DNA of 52,161 nt from JABMMZ01 sp044377005. GTDB lineage: Bacteria; Bacteroidota; Bacteroidia; NS11-12g; UBA955. Made by a program: the position numbers and the translations under genes. The stretch is taken from the NCBI GenBank assembly GCA_044377005.1, contig JBILJV010000010.1, forward strand, positions 1 through 52,161, written 5' to 3'. Shown here piece by piece: positions 16,444 through 25,513 of the stretch (position 1 is the stretch's first letter; the number at the start of each line of letters is the position of its first letter). The notes under the pieces were generated by a model. It worked only from the letters and a program-made list of their open reading frames with translations. It made no database searches and was not told the DNA's origin.

Positions 16444-17883
16444 CTAAGAAAGTGCTTTGATGACTTCAGTATTAACTGTTTTAGGGTCTGCTTTGCCTTT
16501 ACTTGCTTTCATTACTTCACCTACAAACAGACCTAAAAGACCTTTTTTTCCGTTTTTATATTCCTCTACTTTGTCGGGATATTTGGCCAATACTTCCGCA
16601 ATGATACCTGAAATAAGATTGACATCATTGGTTTGTATTACATTAAGTCTTTCGGCAATAGAAAGGACTGATTCATTTGGTTTTTTAACCAATTCAGGAA
16701 AAACAAGTTGACTGGCACTGCTGTTACTCAATTTGTCTTGATCAATTAAAGCAATCAATTCAGCAATTTTGGACGCACTCAAATGAAAATCATTGATATC
16801 CATTGCTTGTTCATTCAAATAGGATTTTATTGTACCTAATGTCCAGTTAGCAGCCGATTTGTAATTGCTAGTATGTTCAGTGATACTTAGAAAGTAATTG
16901 GTTAAATCTTTATCCTCGGTAATGGTTTTGGCATCATATTCAGGAAGTGCCAAATCATTTTTCAAACGGTTGTATAATTGGTGAGGTAGGGCAGGTAGTG
17001 TTTCTGTTAGATGTTGTAAATAAGCATCACTAACTACAAATGGGGGTAGGTCAGGTTCAGGAAAATAACGGTAATCATTCGCTGCTTCCTTGGTTCTCAT
17101 ACTGAACGTTTGCCCTTTCAAAGCGTTAAATCCACGGGTTTCTGAAACAAAAGTTTGACCACTATTGAGTAATTCTGTTTGTCTGATAATTTCACTTTCT
17201 ATTGCTCTTTTTACATTAGAAATAGAGTTCATGTTTTTTATTTCAACCTTAGTTCCAAACATTGTAGTTCCTACAGGACGAATTGAAACGTTGGCATCAC
17301 ATCGCAAAGAACCTTCTTCCATGTTACCATCACAAATCCCCAGATAACGCACTAATTTTCTCATTTCACTGACATATTCATAGGCTTCTTCAGCACTTCT
17401 TAAGTCAGGTTCACTAACCAATTCTATTAAAGGGACACCTGCACGGTTATAATCAACTAAAGTGTCATTTAAGTCTTGGTCGTGCATGCTTTTTCCACTG
17501 TCTTCCTCCATGTGTATGCGAGTAATACGAATGGCTTTTTCTTGACCATCTTTGTTTTTGATGCTTACAAAACCACCTGTACAAATTGGAGTTTGGTCTT
17601 GCGTTATTTGGTAACCTTTAGGCAAATCGGCATAAAAGTAGTTTTTTCTATCAAAACGATTGTTGCGAGTGATATTACAATTCAGTGCTAAACCCATCAT
17701 AATAGCTTTTTCAACAACCTCTTTGTTATGCTTAGGTAAAGTACCGGGATGTGCCAAAGAAATAGGGCTAACTTGAGTGTTTGGTAATGCGCCGTATTCC
17801 GCTAGGTCACTGCAATAAGCTTTACTTTTTGTTAGTAATTGTATGTGTATTTCTAAACCAATAATGGCTTCGTAAGTGGTCAT
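16444..17883 (-). CDS. gatB: Aspartyl/glutamyl-tRNA amidotransferase subunit B
   Basis: This 479-residue protein has the complete GatB layout. The N-terminus reads YEAIIGLEIHIQLLTKSKAYC, the core has FDRKNYFYADLPKGYQITQ and RIHMEEDSGK, then PLIELVSEPDLRS, and a C-terminal GatB/YqeY domain ends in KGKADPKTVNTEVIKAL. GatCAB amidates Glu-tRNA(Gln) and Asp-tRNA(Asn) in organisms lacking the direct synthetases. gatA and gatC are not in the window. A perfect promoter element lies 10 bases upstream of its ATG. Confidence 0.96.
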   Translation of the reverse strand: MTTYEAIIGLEIHIQLLTKSKAYCSDLAEYGALPNTQVSPISLAHPGTLPKHNKEVVEKAIMMGLALNCNITRNNRFDRKNYFYADLPKGYQITQDQTPICTGGFVSIKNKDGQEKAIRITRIHMEEDSGKSMHDQDLNDTLVDYNRAGVPLIELVSEPDLRSAEEAYEYVSEMRKLVRYLGICDGNMEEGSLRCDANVSIRPVGTTMFGTKVEIKNMNSISNVKRAIESEIIRQTELLNSGQTFVSETRGFNALKGQTFSMRTKEAANDYRYFPEPDLPPFVVSDAYLQHLTETLPALPHQLYNRLKNDLALPEYDAKTITEDKDLTNYFLSITEHTSNYKSAANWTLGTIKSYLNEQAMDINDFHLSASKIAELIALIDQDKLSNSSASQLVFPELVKKPNESVLSIAERLNVIQTNDVNLISGIIAEVLAKYPDKVEEYKNGKKGLLGLFVGEVMKASKGKADPKTVNTEVIKALS

Positions 17884-17893
17884 ATTATAATTG

Positions 17894-17901
17894 CAAATTT
17901 A
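17894..17901 (-). promoter_or_regulatory. Bacteroidota -7 promoter element TAAATTTG upstream of gatB
   Basis: A perfect TAnnTTTG on the minus strand, ending 10 bases before the gatB ATG. The gap to the upstream MazG-like gene is only 51 bases, so gatB can be transcribed independently. Confidence 0.62.
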
Positions 17902-17934
17902 AGGATTAAGAAGGTAAAAAAAGAAGTTTGATTT

Positions 17935-18276
17935 TTATTTCAACTTTTCATTGTTTAAATGCCTTTGATTGTCTCTTTGAGTTTTTTTATCCATGTTTTT
18001 GGTAAAAGCCTCGTTTAGGTCAATCCCCGTTTGATTTGCCAAACAGATTAAAACCCATAACACATCAGCCATCTCATCTCCCAAATCGTGTTTTTTATCA
18101 CTTTCTTTGAAAGATTGTTCACCGTATTTACGGGAAATAATGCGAGCTAATTCACCCACTTCTTCCATCAATATTGCCATATTTGTTAATTCATTAAAGT
18201 ATCGAACGCCATGTTTTTTAATCCATGCATCTACTAATTCTTGAGCTTCATTGATGTGAATTGGAGTAGAGGTCAT
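17935..18276 (-). CDS. MazG-like nucleotide pyrophosphohydrolase
   Basis: This 113-residue all-alpha protein has the MazG/dUTPase-like NTP-PPase signature: EE-x-x-E at Glu38, Glu39 and Glu42 (MEEVGELA), and E-x-x-D at Glu68 and Asp71 (DEMADVLW), which bind Mg2+. These enzymes hydrolyse nucleoside triphosphates to monophosphates, for example to clear aberrant or excess dNTPs. The single-domain length fits the short MazG-like (iMazG/RS21-C6) subgroup. It follows trxB by 5 bases. Confidence 0.85.
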   Translation of the reverse strand: MTSTPIHINEAQELVDAWIKKHGVRYFNELTNMAILMEEVGELARIISRKYGEQSFKESDKKHDLGDEMADVLWVLICLANQTGIDLNEAFTKNMDKKTQRDNQRHLNNEKLK

Positions 18277-18281
18277 TTATT

Positions 18282-19220
18282 TTACTCTTGAGAAGCTAAC
18301 CAACGTTCCGCATCTAAAGCTGCCATACAGCCACTACCTGCAGCAGTAACTGCTTGTCGGTATATTTTGTCTTGAGCATCACCACAAGCAAATACACCTG
18401 GAATATTGGTGTATGAAGAATCGGCTTTAGTAATTAAATAACCTTGTTCATCCATGTCCAACTGACCTTTGAAAATACCGGTATTAGGCGTGTGTCCTAT
18501 GGCAACAAAGAAACCTGAAACCTCTATTTCTTGGGTACTTTGATCCATATTGTTCTTTATTCTTACACCAGTTACCACTTGGTCGCCTAGTATTTCGTCT
18601 GTTTCTGAATTGAAATGTACCACAATGTTTGGGGTATTTAAAACACGGTGTTGCATGGCTTTAGAAGCTCTGAATTCATCACGTCTTACAATCATGTGAA
18701 CTTTAGTACAAAGTTTAGCTAAATAACTAGCCTCTTCACAAGCGGTATCACCAGCACCAACAATGGCAACATCTTTACCTCTGTAAAAGAATCCATCACA
18801 AACAGCACAAGCACTAACACCACTGCCATTTAATCTTTGTTCACTTGGTATGCCGAGCCATTTGGCACTTGCGCCTGTAGCAATTATAACAGTTTGAGCC
18901 ATTATCGTTTTGGTTTCATCGGCAATACAAACAAAAGGACGTTGATTAAAATCAACTTTCGTAATTAGACCATAGCGAACGTCTGCACCCAAACGAACAG
19001 CTTGTTTTTTGAAATTATCCATCATTTCAGGCCCCATAATTCCATCGGGATATCCCGGATAATTCTCTACATCGGTTGTAATTGTCAATTGACCACCCGG
19101 TTGTAATCCTTCATACATGACCGGTTTCATATCAGCTCTAGCTGCATAAATGGCTGCTGTAAATCCTGCAGGTCCACTTCCTATAATTAAACACTCAACA
19201 TTTTCTACTTCTTGATTCAT
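18282..19220 (-). CDS. trxB: Thioredoxin reductase
   Basis: This 312-residue flavoprotein has FAD motif GSGPAG at 14-19, redox motif CAVC at 138-141 followed by DG, an NADPH-binding GAGDTA at 155-160, and the C-terminal FAD block GVFACGDAQD. Length and motifs match classic bacterial TrxB, which reduces thioredoxin with NADPH in the cytoplasm. It is followed closely by the MazG-like gene. A TTAATTTG stretch (one base off the -7 consensus) lies a few bases upstream of its ATG. Confidence 0.96.
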   Translation of the reverse strand: MNQEVENVECLIIGSGPAGFTAAIYAARADMKPVMYEGLQPGGQLTITTDVENYPGYPDGIMGPEMMDNFKKQAVRLGADVRYGLITKVDFNQRPFVCIADETKTIMAQTVIIATGASAKWLGIPSEQRLNGSGVSACAVCDGFFYRGKDVAIVGAGDTACEEASYLAKLCTKVHMIVRRDEFRASKAMQHRVLNTPNIVVHFNSETDEILGDQVVTGVRIKNNMDQSTQEIEVSGFFVAIGHTPNTGIFKGQLDMDEQGYLITKADSSYTNIPGVFACGDAQDKIYRQAVTAAGSGCMAALDAERWLASQE

Positions 19221-19350
19221 GCTGCAAATTAAGAATTAAATTTTGAATATTGAAATAAGCAAAGTAACACAATTGAAAAAAAATATTCTGAATGCTATTT
19301 TTTGGAAAAATATTTAATTTTAAAAATAGCATTATTGATCACAAATCAAA

Positions 19351-19381
19351 AAAAAAGACCATCTTGAAGATGGTCTTTTTT
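19351..19381 (-). terminator. Terminator of the nqr operon
   Basis: A perfect 14-bp stem (AAAAAAGACCATCT / AGATGGTCTTTTTT) with a 3-base loop is flanked by A and T runs on both sides. It lies 17 bases after the nqrF stop on the minus strand and may also serve as an insulator for trxB. Confidence 0.85.
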
Positions 19382-19398
19382 GTAATTATAGCTTAAAA

Positions 19399-20727
19399 TT
19401 ATCCTCCGAAATCATCGAATGCCACGTTTTCTTTAGGCACACCCCAATCGTCACACATTTTGATAACGGCTTGGTTCATCATTGGTGGTCCACAGAAATA
19501 GAACTCAATATCTTCAGGTGATTTGTGTTTAGCCAAATATTCATTGATAACGGCATTGTGTACAAATCCTGTGAATCCATCACCTTCAGTATCGTTCACA
19601 TCTTTTTTGTTAACCCAATTGTCTTCTGGCATTGGTTCGCTCAACACCACATGGAATTTAAAGTTAGGGAATTCTTTTTCAATCGCTCTAAATTCATCGA
19701 TGTAGAACAACTCACGTTTACTTCTACCGCCATACCAGAAAGTAACAGTTCTATCTGTTGTTTTCAAGGTGTGGAATAAGTGGAATAAGTGTGAACGCAA
19801 TGGAGCCATACCAGCACCTCCACCAACATATAACATTTCTGCTTTTGTAGGTTTAATAAAGAACTCACCATAAGGACCTGAGATAGTTACTTTGTCTCCT
19901 GGTTTGCAACCAAACACATAAGAAGAACAAATACCTGGGTTTACATCCATCCAAGCATTTTTAGCTCTGTCCCATGGCGGCGTAGCAATACGAATATTCA
20001 ATTTGACAATATTTCCTTCAGCAGGGTGGTTAGCCATTGAATAAGCTCTGAAAATTGGTTCAGGATTTTTCATTTTCAAGTCCCACAATTTGAATTTATC
20101 CCAATCAGGTTTGAACTTATCATCACCAGCAGGGTCGCCAGGTAATGGTCTTATGTCCATGTCTTTGAAAGCAACTTCACATTGAGGTACGTCTACTTGG
20201 ATATATCCACCTGCTTCGAAGTGTAAGTTTTCACCTTCAGGTAATTTAACAACGAATTCTTTAATAAATGAGGCAACGTTGTAGTTAGAAACCACTTCGC
20301 ATTCCCATTTTTTAATACCAAAAATTTCATCTGGAATTTGTATTTTCATGTTGTTTTTTACCTTAACTTGACAAGACAAACGTACACCTTCTTTTTGTGC
20401 TTTTCTGTTGATGTGACCAGTTTCAGTTGGTAGAATATCTCCACCACCTTCAGAAATCACACATTTACACATGGCACAAGTTCCACCACCACCACAAGCA
20501 GATGGTAAGAATATTTTTTCATTAGCAAGAGCAGTCAATAATGTTCCACCTGCAGCCACTTTAATTGTTTTTTCGTTGTTAATGTTAATTTCAACGTCAC
20601 CTTGTTGAACCAAGTATTTGGCAGCAAAGATGAGGACTAAAACCAATGCTAAAATAACAACGGTTGGAACTACTCCTGATAAAATCAATGAAGTAGTATC
20701 AATGTCTAATAATATATTTAAAATCAT
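19399..20727 (-). CDS. nqrF: Na+-translocating NADH:quinone reductase subunit F
   Basis: This 442-residue subunit is the NADH-oxidising entry point. An N-terminal membrane helix is at about 16-38. A 2Fe-2S ferredoxin domain has Cys78, Cys84, Cys87 and Cys119 (ACGGGGTCAMCKC). An FAD domain contains RAYSMAN, and an NADH-binding domain has YVGGGAGMAPLRSH and FYFCGPPMMN. It is longer than the about 407 residues of Vibrio NqrF; extra sequence lies between the ferredoxin and FAD motifs (LPGDPAGDDKFKPDWDKFK region). Last gene of the six-gene operon. Confidence 0.97.
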   Translation of the reverse strand: MILNILLDIDTTSLILSGVVPTVVILALVLVLIFAAKYLVQQGDVEININNEKTIKVAAGGTLLTALANEKIFLPSACGGGGTCAMCKCVISEGGGDILPTETGHINRKAQKEGVRLSCQVKVKNNMKIQIPDEIFGIKKWECEVVSNYNVASFIKEFVVKLPEGENLHFEAGGYIQVDVPQCEVAFKDMDIRPLPGDPAGDDKFKPDWDKFKLWDLKMKNPEPIFRAYSMANHPAEGNIVKLNIRIATPPWDRAKNAWMDVNPGICSSYVFGCKPGDKVTISGPYGEFFIKPTKAEMLYVGGGAGMAPLRSHLFHLFHTLKTTDRTVTFWYGGRSKRELFYIDEFRAIEKEFPNFKFHVVLSEPMPEDNWVNKKDVNDTEGDGFTGFVHNAVINEYLAKHKSPEDIEFYFCGPPMMNQAVIKMCDDWGVPKENVAFDDFGG

Positions 20728-20737
20728 GTTCGTTCTA

Positions 20738-21367
20738 TTATTTTAATTCGAAACCCATAAAACTTAAAAACCCGAATGCCATTAAACCAACGATAATGAA
20801 GGTGATACCTAATCCTTTTAAAGGAGCAGGAACATCGCTGTATTTAAGTTTTTCTCTAATAGCAGCTAATGCAACGATGGCAATCATCCAACCAATTCCA
20901 GAACCTAATCCATATACGATAGGTTCCCCAACATTAGTATATCCCTTTTGACTCATAAACAATGCTCCTCCTAAGATGGAACAATTTACCGCAATTAAAG
21001 GAAGGAAGATACCTAAAGTAGAGTATAGTGCTGGACTTAATTTTTCAACAGCCATTTCTGTTAGTTGCGTAAATGCCGCAACAACTGAAATGAAAACGAT
21101 AAAAGTTAAGAAACTTAAATCAAGAGTTGCTAAACTTGGACTTATCCATTCCATAGCTCCAGGGTTAAGAAAATACTTTTCAATAGCCCAGTTAAGAGGA
21201 ACTGTAAAACCTAGTACGAATACTACGGCCATTCCTAAACCAAAAGCAGTTGATACTTTTTTGGAAACAGCCAAGTAAGAACACATTCCCAGAAACACCG
21301 AGAATATCATGTTGTCGATAAAAATCGATTTAACCGCTATATTTATTAATGAATTTGCAATAAGCAT
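20738..21367 (-). CDS. nqrE: Na+-translocating NADH:quinone reductase subunit E
   Basis: This 209-residue membrane protein has six helices and is homologous to NqrD and to RnfA. It carries the conserved Cys regions in FLGMCSYLAVSKK and VNCSILGGALFM, on opposite membrane faces as in NqrE, where a 2Fe-2S centre bridges NqrD and NqrE. It forms part of the electron and sodium path. Gap to nqrF 10 bases. Confidence 0.96.
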   Translation of the reverse strand: MLIANSLINIAVKSIFIDNMIFSVFLGMCSYLAVSKKVSTAFGLGMAVVFVLGFTVPLNWAIEKYFLNPGAMEWISPSLATLDLSFLTFIVFISVVAAFTQLTEMAVEKLSPALYSTLGIFLPLIAVNCSILGGALFMSQKGYTNVGEPIVYGLGSGIGWMIAIVALAAIREKLKYSDVPAPLKGLGITFIIVGLMAFGFLSFMGFELK

Positions 21368-21390
21368 AATGTTTTTATATTAATGTTAAT

Positions 21391-22056
21391 TTATTCTGTT
21401 TCTCTGTAACCATTTCTTGCTCTTTGAGCCCAAATTAATAATCCAATTAGAATTGCTGCTCCTGCAGGAATCATCATTACTCCGTTTCCTATGAAAGGTA
21501 GACCAGCGGCTTCAAAAACTTTGAATCCAAATAATGAACCAGATCCTAATAATTCTCTAAAGAAAGCAAGAACCATTAAGATTAATCCGTATCCTAATCC
21601 ATTTCCAATGCCATCAATAAATGAAGGAATAGGTTTGTTTGCCATTGCAAAAGCTTCTAAACGTCCCATTACAATACAATTAGTTATAATTAAACCAACA
21701 AATACAGAAAGTGTTTTAGAGATGTCATAAACATAAGCTTTCAAAATTTGATCAACTAAAATTACAAACAAGGAAACGATTGCTAATTGAACAATGATTC
21801 TGATTCTTGAAGGTATTGTATTTCTTAAAATGGAAATAAATAAATTAGAAAATGCAGTAACAAAAGTTAAACCTACAGACATCCAAAAAGCAGGTTCTAA
21901 TTTAACAGTAACAGCTAATGCTGAACAAACACCTAAAATTTGAACAGTTACTGGGTTGTTACCATCTAGAGGATCTGTTAATAATTTCCTATTCTTTTTA
22001 GAGAAAATGGATTCTCTTTTTTCTTTTACAACGATTTTTTCTGTTGTTGTACTCAT
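21391..22056 (-). CDS. nqrD: Na+-translocating NADH:quinone reductase subunit D
   Basis: This 221-residue membrane protein has an N-terminal soluble tail (about 35 residues, KEKRESIFSKKNRKLLTDPLDGNNPV) followed by six helices. It includes the Cys-containing motifs VQILGVCSALAV and LIITNCIVMGRLEAFA, paired with those of NqrE. The gaps to its neighbours are 2 and 23 bases. Confidence 0.96.
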   Translation of the reverse strand: MSTTTEKIVVKEKRESIFSKKNRKLLTDPLDGNNPVTVQILGVCSALAVTVKLEPAFWMSVGLTFVTAFSNLFISILRNTIPSRIRIIVQLAIVSLFVILVDQILKAYVYDISKTLSVFVGLIITNCIVMGRLEAFAMANKPIPSFIDGIGNGLGYGLILMVLAFFRELLGSGSLFGFKVFEAAGLPFIGNGVMMIPAGAAILIGLLIWAQRARNGYRETE

Positions 22057-22058
22057 AA

Positions 22059-22793
22059 TTAGATTTTTGATTTTTTTGATTTAATAAATTGTTCGTAAGC
22101 ACTCAAATAGTCAGCTAACATATCATTAACACCTATTGCTGTTTTGGTTGCACCACTTAATCCATCTACGGCATGTGGGTCATTTGAATAATCATTTCCT
22201 TCTCCTTTTTTCATAACAACAGGGGTTAATTTATCGCCTTCGAAAATTGTTTTACCAGCATATCTGCTGTAAACTGCTTCATCGTCAGCAATTCTAGCTC
22301 CTAATCCTGGTGTTTCTGCTTTATGAGAAAAAACGATTCCATTGATTGTATTTAAGTCTTTTTTCAAAGAAATGTAGGCGGAAATTTTATCCCATAATCC
22401 TTTTCCACTTCCTGCTAAAACATAAAACTCAGTTTCATTAGGGTTTTTCTCTGATGAAATTTCGAAGACAGGATACAAACGGTCTTTTGCTGGTTTTTTA
22501 TTTTCAGCATCAACATTTATATCTACTACATTTTTATCAGCAATTACTTTACCTGAAAAATCAACGACATAGCCCTTTACTCTACTATTGTATGTAGATT
22601 CAATTTTTTCTGACGTCCAAGTTTCATCTAATTTGATGATTGTTGCCAAGATTTTTTTCTTTCTATCCAATTCGATATTGGCATCTTGTGCTGGTTTTAG
22701 AATAGATGCAGCTAAATATAAAGCTGTTCCACAAACTAGAGTTACTATACATGTGTATAGTATAATGTATACGTTTGAATTTTTATTTGACAC
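22059..22793 (-). CDS. nqrC: Na+-translocating NADH:quinone reductase subunit C
   Basis: This 244-residue subunit has one N-terminal membrane helix (about 9-30) and a periplasmic FMN-binding domain. The covalent FMN attachment motif is DGLSGATKT, with the acceptor Thr216. This needs the flavin transferase ApbE, which is not encoded here. Its start overlaps nqrB by 11 bases, so the two are translationally coupled. Confidence 0.96.
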   Translation of the reverse strand: MSNKNSNVYIILYTCIVTLVCGTALYLAASILKPAQDANIELDRKKKILATIIKLDETWTSEKIESTYNSRVKGYVVDFSGKVIADKNVVDINVDAENKKPAKDRLYPVFEISSEKNPNETEFYVLAGSGKGLWDKISAYISLKKDLNTINGIVFSHKAETPGLGARIADDEAVYSRYAGKTIFEGDKLTPVVMKKGEGNDYSNDPHAVDGLSGATKTAIGVNDMLADYLSAYEQFIKSKKSKI

Positions 22794-23958
22794 GGGCTAA
22801 CCTCCTTTTTTTATTAGATTCTATTACAAAATAATCGATAAGTGGAGCCAATACATTAAATAATAATATGGCCAACATCATACCTTCTGGATACGCAGGA
22901 TTCCAAACTCTTAGAATTACAGTAAATGCACCGATTAATAACCCATAATAGATTTTACCAATATTAGTTTGTGCAGCACTCACTGGATCTGTAGCCATGT
23001 ATACGGCACCAAAAGCAAATCCACCCATTAATAAATGAGACAAAGGATTAGCCGCCATGTAAATATTGTTTAAATGTAAACCTGAATTTAAAGAATTCAT
23101 CATTAATCCCATCGCAAATCCACCAATAAATACTGAAGCAATAATTCTCCAACTCCCTATGCCAGTAATAATTAATATTAAAGCACCTATCAAAATGGCG
23201 AGAACAGATGTTTCTCCTATAGAACCTTGTTCCAATCCAACAAACATTTCCCACATTGATGCTGTTGGTGCTTTACCTTCGCCATATAAACTTAATGAAG
23301 TTGCTCCACTAAATCCATCAACGGCATCATTTCTATTAGCCGATACCCATAAAAAATCACCATTTGATAAATATTCACCTGCCATGTATGCAGGGTAAGC
23401 AAAGAATAAGAATACTCTGGCAGTTAATGCCGGATTTAATAAATTCATTCCAGTACCACCAAATACTTCTTTACAAACCACAACAGTAAAGGCTGTTGCA
23501 ACACCAACCATCCATAATGGAATAGAAGGAGGTAAACATAATGGAATTAACATACCTGTTACTAGAAATCCTTCGTTAACTTGGTGACCTCTAATTTGAG
23601 CAAATATGAATTCAACTGCCAAACCAACAATGTAAGAAACTGCAACAATAGGCAATACCACAATGGAACCTTCTATCATGTTTTCAAGTAGGGTAGATTC
23701 AATTCCTAATGCTCTGAAATGTTGGTACCCAACGTTCCAAATACCAAATAGTAGGGCAGGAATCATAGCAATAACGACAGTAAACATCGTTCTTTTTAAA
23801 TCGATACCATCTTTGATATGTGTACCACCATGGGTCGTATGACCGGGTACAAATAAGAAAGTGTCAATGGCATCAAAAGTGCTTCTTAATTTTTCGTATT
23901 TACCACCCTTGTTAAACTCAGGGCGTAAACGATGTAAGACTTCTTTTAATTTATTCAT
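22783..23958 (-). CDS. nqrB: Na+-translocating NADH:quinone reductase subunit B
   Basis: This 391-residue polytopic membrane subunit carries the main sodium path, riboflavin and covalent FMN. The FMN-attachment motif is DGFSGATSL, with acceptor Thr220 (equivalent to Thr236 in Vibrio). Other family landmarks are HTTHGGTHIKDGIDLKR in the N-terminus and ATDPVSAAQTNIGK near the C-terminus. It overlaps nqrC by 11 bases. Confidence 0.97.
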   Translation of the reverse strand: MNKLKEVLHRLRPEFNKGGKYEKLRSTFDAIDTFLFVPGHTTHGGTHIKDGIDLKRTMFTVVIAMIPALLFGIWNVGYQHFRALGIESTLLENMIEGSIVVLPIVAVSYIVGLAVEFIFAQIRGHQVNEGFLVTGMLIPLCLPPSIPLWMVGVATAFTVVVCKEVFGGTGMNLLNPALTARVFLFFAYPAYMAGEYLSNGDFLWVSANRNDAVDGFSGATSLSLYGEGKAPTASMWEMFVGLEQGSIGETSVLAILIGALILIITGIGSWRIIASVFIGGFAMGLMMNSLNSGLHLNNIYMAANPLSHLLMGGFAFGAVYMATDPVSAAQTNIGKIYYGLLIGAFTVILRVWNPAYPEGMMLAILLFNVLAPLIDYFVIESNKKRRLARVK

Positions 23959-23965
23959 GGATATA

Positions 23966-25318
23966 TTATGCTTCTTTTTCTAAGTAATTTAAACCTGATT
24001 CTATTATTTCTTGAATTGGGGCTTTTGACGTGCAAATAAATTCACACAATGCCATATCCTCAGGACCAACTTCATACAATCCTAATGATTCCATATTCTC
24101 TATGTCATTTGCCATACAAGCTTTGATTAATTGTAGTGGCATAATGTCCATTGGTAATACTTTTTCGTAATCACCAGTAACAACAAAAGCTCTTTCTTCA
24201 CCATGCATGTTGGTGTTAACTTTGTATTTTTTCTCTGGGAAAATAAAACTAGGCATAGTCATTGAAATACTTGGACGAGGATAAGATGGAATTAACCAAC
24301 CTAAAAACTCTTCGTCATCTCCCTCTGGTATTACAGTTACTAAACTGTCATAATAGCCTAAATAGCTATCAGCATTAATTTTATTTCCAGTTAAAACGTT
24401 ACCTGAAATGATTCTTTGATTGCCTGTTTGTAAATTGTGATCCAATATACTGCTTACATTTGAACCAATTAACATTTCATAATATTGTTTGTTAATAACT
24501 TCTGAACCTGCAAGTGCAACTAATTTTCTAGCATCGTATTTTCCTGTGTTGAACAAACGACCTACAATTAATACATCTTGAGGGTTGATAAACCAAACGA
24601 TATCATTTCTTGTAATAACGGGATCAAGGTGGTGAATTTGAACTCCAACATTTCCACTTGGGTGGGGACCATCAAAATAGGTTTTTACAACACCATGAGC
24701 GTGTTCTAAAGTATCACAATTGTTAAGTCTTTTTGATAAGTTTAAATAAACTTTACCTTCAGTTAATTTTGATAATGCATCAATCCCTGCTTGAAAATCT
24801 TTTGATTGTTCTTCTAAAATGTAGTTATAGTCAACACCTAGTGGCGCTGAATCAAAACCTGAAATAAAGATAGAACGTGGAGGATGATTAGCATCTGCAA
24901 TTTTATTGAACGGTCTTTGACGCAATAAAGGCCAAACTCCACTTGATAACATTTTGCTGCTAACTTCTTCTTTTGTTAATTGTTTAGGGTCAGCAGTTCC
25001 AAAATCTTTGTAACTTGACTGAGCATCAGATAGAATAACAATTTCCTGAATAACACGTTTTTCACCTCTTTTGATTTCTATGACTTCTCCACTCACCGGG
25101 GAAGTGAACAAAATTTGTTCATTTTCTTTGGCATAAAAAAGTGGGTCTCCTGCTTTTACTTCAGAGCCTTGCTCTACAATAAGTTTTGGTGTAATCCCTT
25201 TGAAATCAAGGGGTTTGATTGCGAAATTTCTTGAAATTTCATTCTTCTTCGTAAACCTAAGGGCTTCCCCTTCTAGTTTAATGTCGAATCCTTTGGTTAA
25301 TTTGATAGTCTTGGCCAT
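23966..25318 (-). CDS. nqrA: Na+-translocating NADH:quinone reductase subunit A
   Basis: This subunit starts at MAKTIKLTKGFDIKLEGEA; I choose ATG 25318, giving 450 residues. An upstream in-frame start at 25357 would lie above the promoter element at 25346-25353, and ATG 25330 is the only reasonable alternative. NqrA is the peripheral cytoplasmic subunit at the quinone-binding site; the RnfC-like barrel region (FTSPVSGEVIEIKRGEKR) is visible. First gene of the nqrABCDEF operon, which is complete and in canonical order. Confidence 0.95.
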   Translation of the reverse strand: MAKTIKLTKGFDIKLEGEALRFTKKNEISRNFAIKPLDFKGITPKLIVEQGSEVKAGDPLFYAKENEQILFTSPVSGEVIEIKRGEKRVIQEIVILSDAQSSYKDFGTADPKQLTKEEVSSKMLSSGVWPLLRQRPFNKIADANHPPRSIFISGFDSAPLGVDYNYILEEQSKDFQAGIDALSKLTEGKVYLNLSKRLNNCDTLEHAHGVVKTYFDGPHPSGNVGVQIHHLDPVITRNDIVWFINPQDVLIVGRLFNTGKYDARKLVALAGSEVINKQYYEMLIGSNVSSILDHNLQTGNQRIISGNVLTGNKINADSYLGYYDSLVTVIPEGDDEEFLGWLIPSYPRPSISMTMPSFIFPEKKYKVNTNMHGEERAFVVTGDYEKVLPMDIMPLQLIKACMANDIENMESLGLYEVGPEDMALCEFICTSKAPIQEIIESGLNYLEKEA

Positions 25319-25345
25319 TGCGTAAGGCATTTTTAAAAACGCACG

Positions 25346-25353
25346 CAAAAGTA
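25346..25353 (-). promoter_or_regulatory. Promoter of the nqr operon (TACTTTTG)
   Basis: A perfect TAnnTTTG on the minus strand, with a TTG 19 bases further upstream (25373-25375). It sits 27 bases before the nqrA ATG at 25318 and rules out the longest annotated start. Confidence 0.72.
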
Positions 25354-25478
25354 TCAAATATGTTCAATAAAACAATATATAAAATATTTTTTTTTAAATC
25401 TAGTTTTAATAATTTTAGTGAATTGATTGTTTGTGAATTGTTTAATCTTAAAAATACTCTTTTTCAATAATAATTCAT

Positions 25479-25486
25479 TAAATTTG
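25479..25486 (+). promoter_or_regulatory. Promoter element TAAATTTG for the coiled-coil gene
   Basis: A perfect TAnnTTTG, 27 bases before the ATG at 25514. It shows that the in-frame TTG at 25427 is not the real start. Divergent from the nqr promoter about 130 bases away. Confidence 0.65.
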
Positions 25487-25513
25487 CATAGTTATATATT
25501 TACCACTTTTATT

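Noticed and set aside
25427..25513. TTG start extending the coiled-coil protein upstream
   Set aside because: The added residues precede a normal signal peptide, and the promoter element lies within them.
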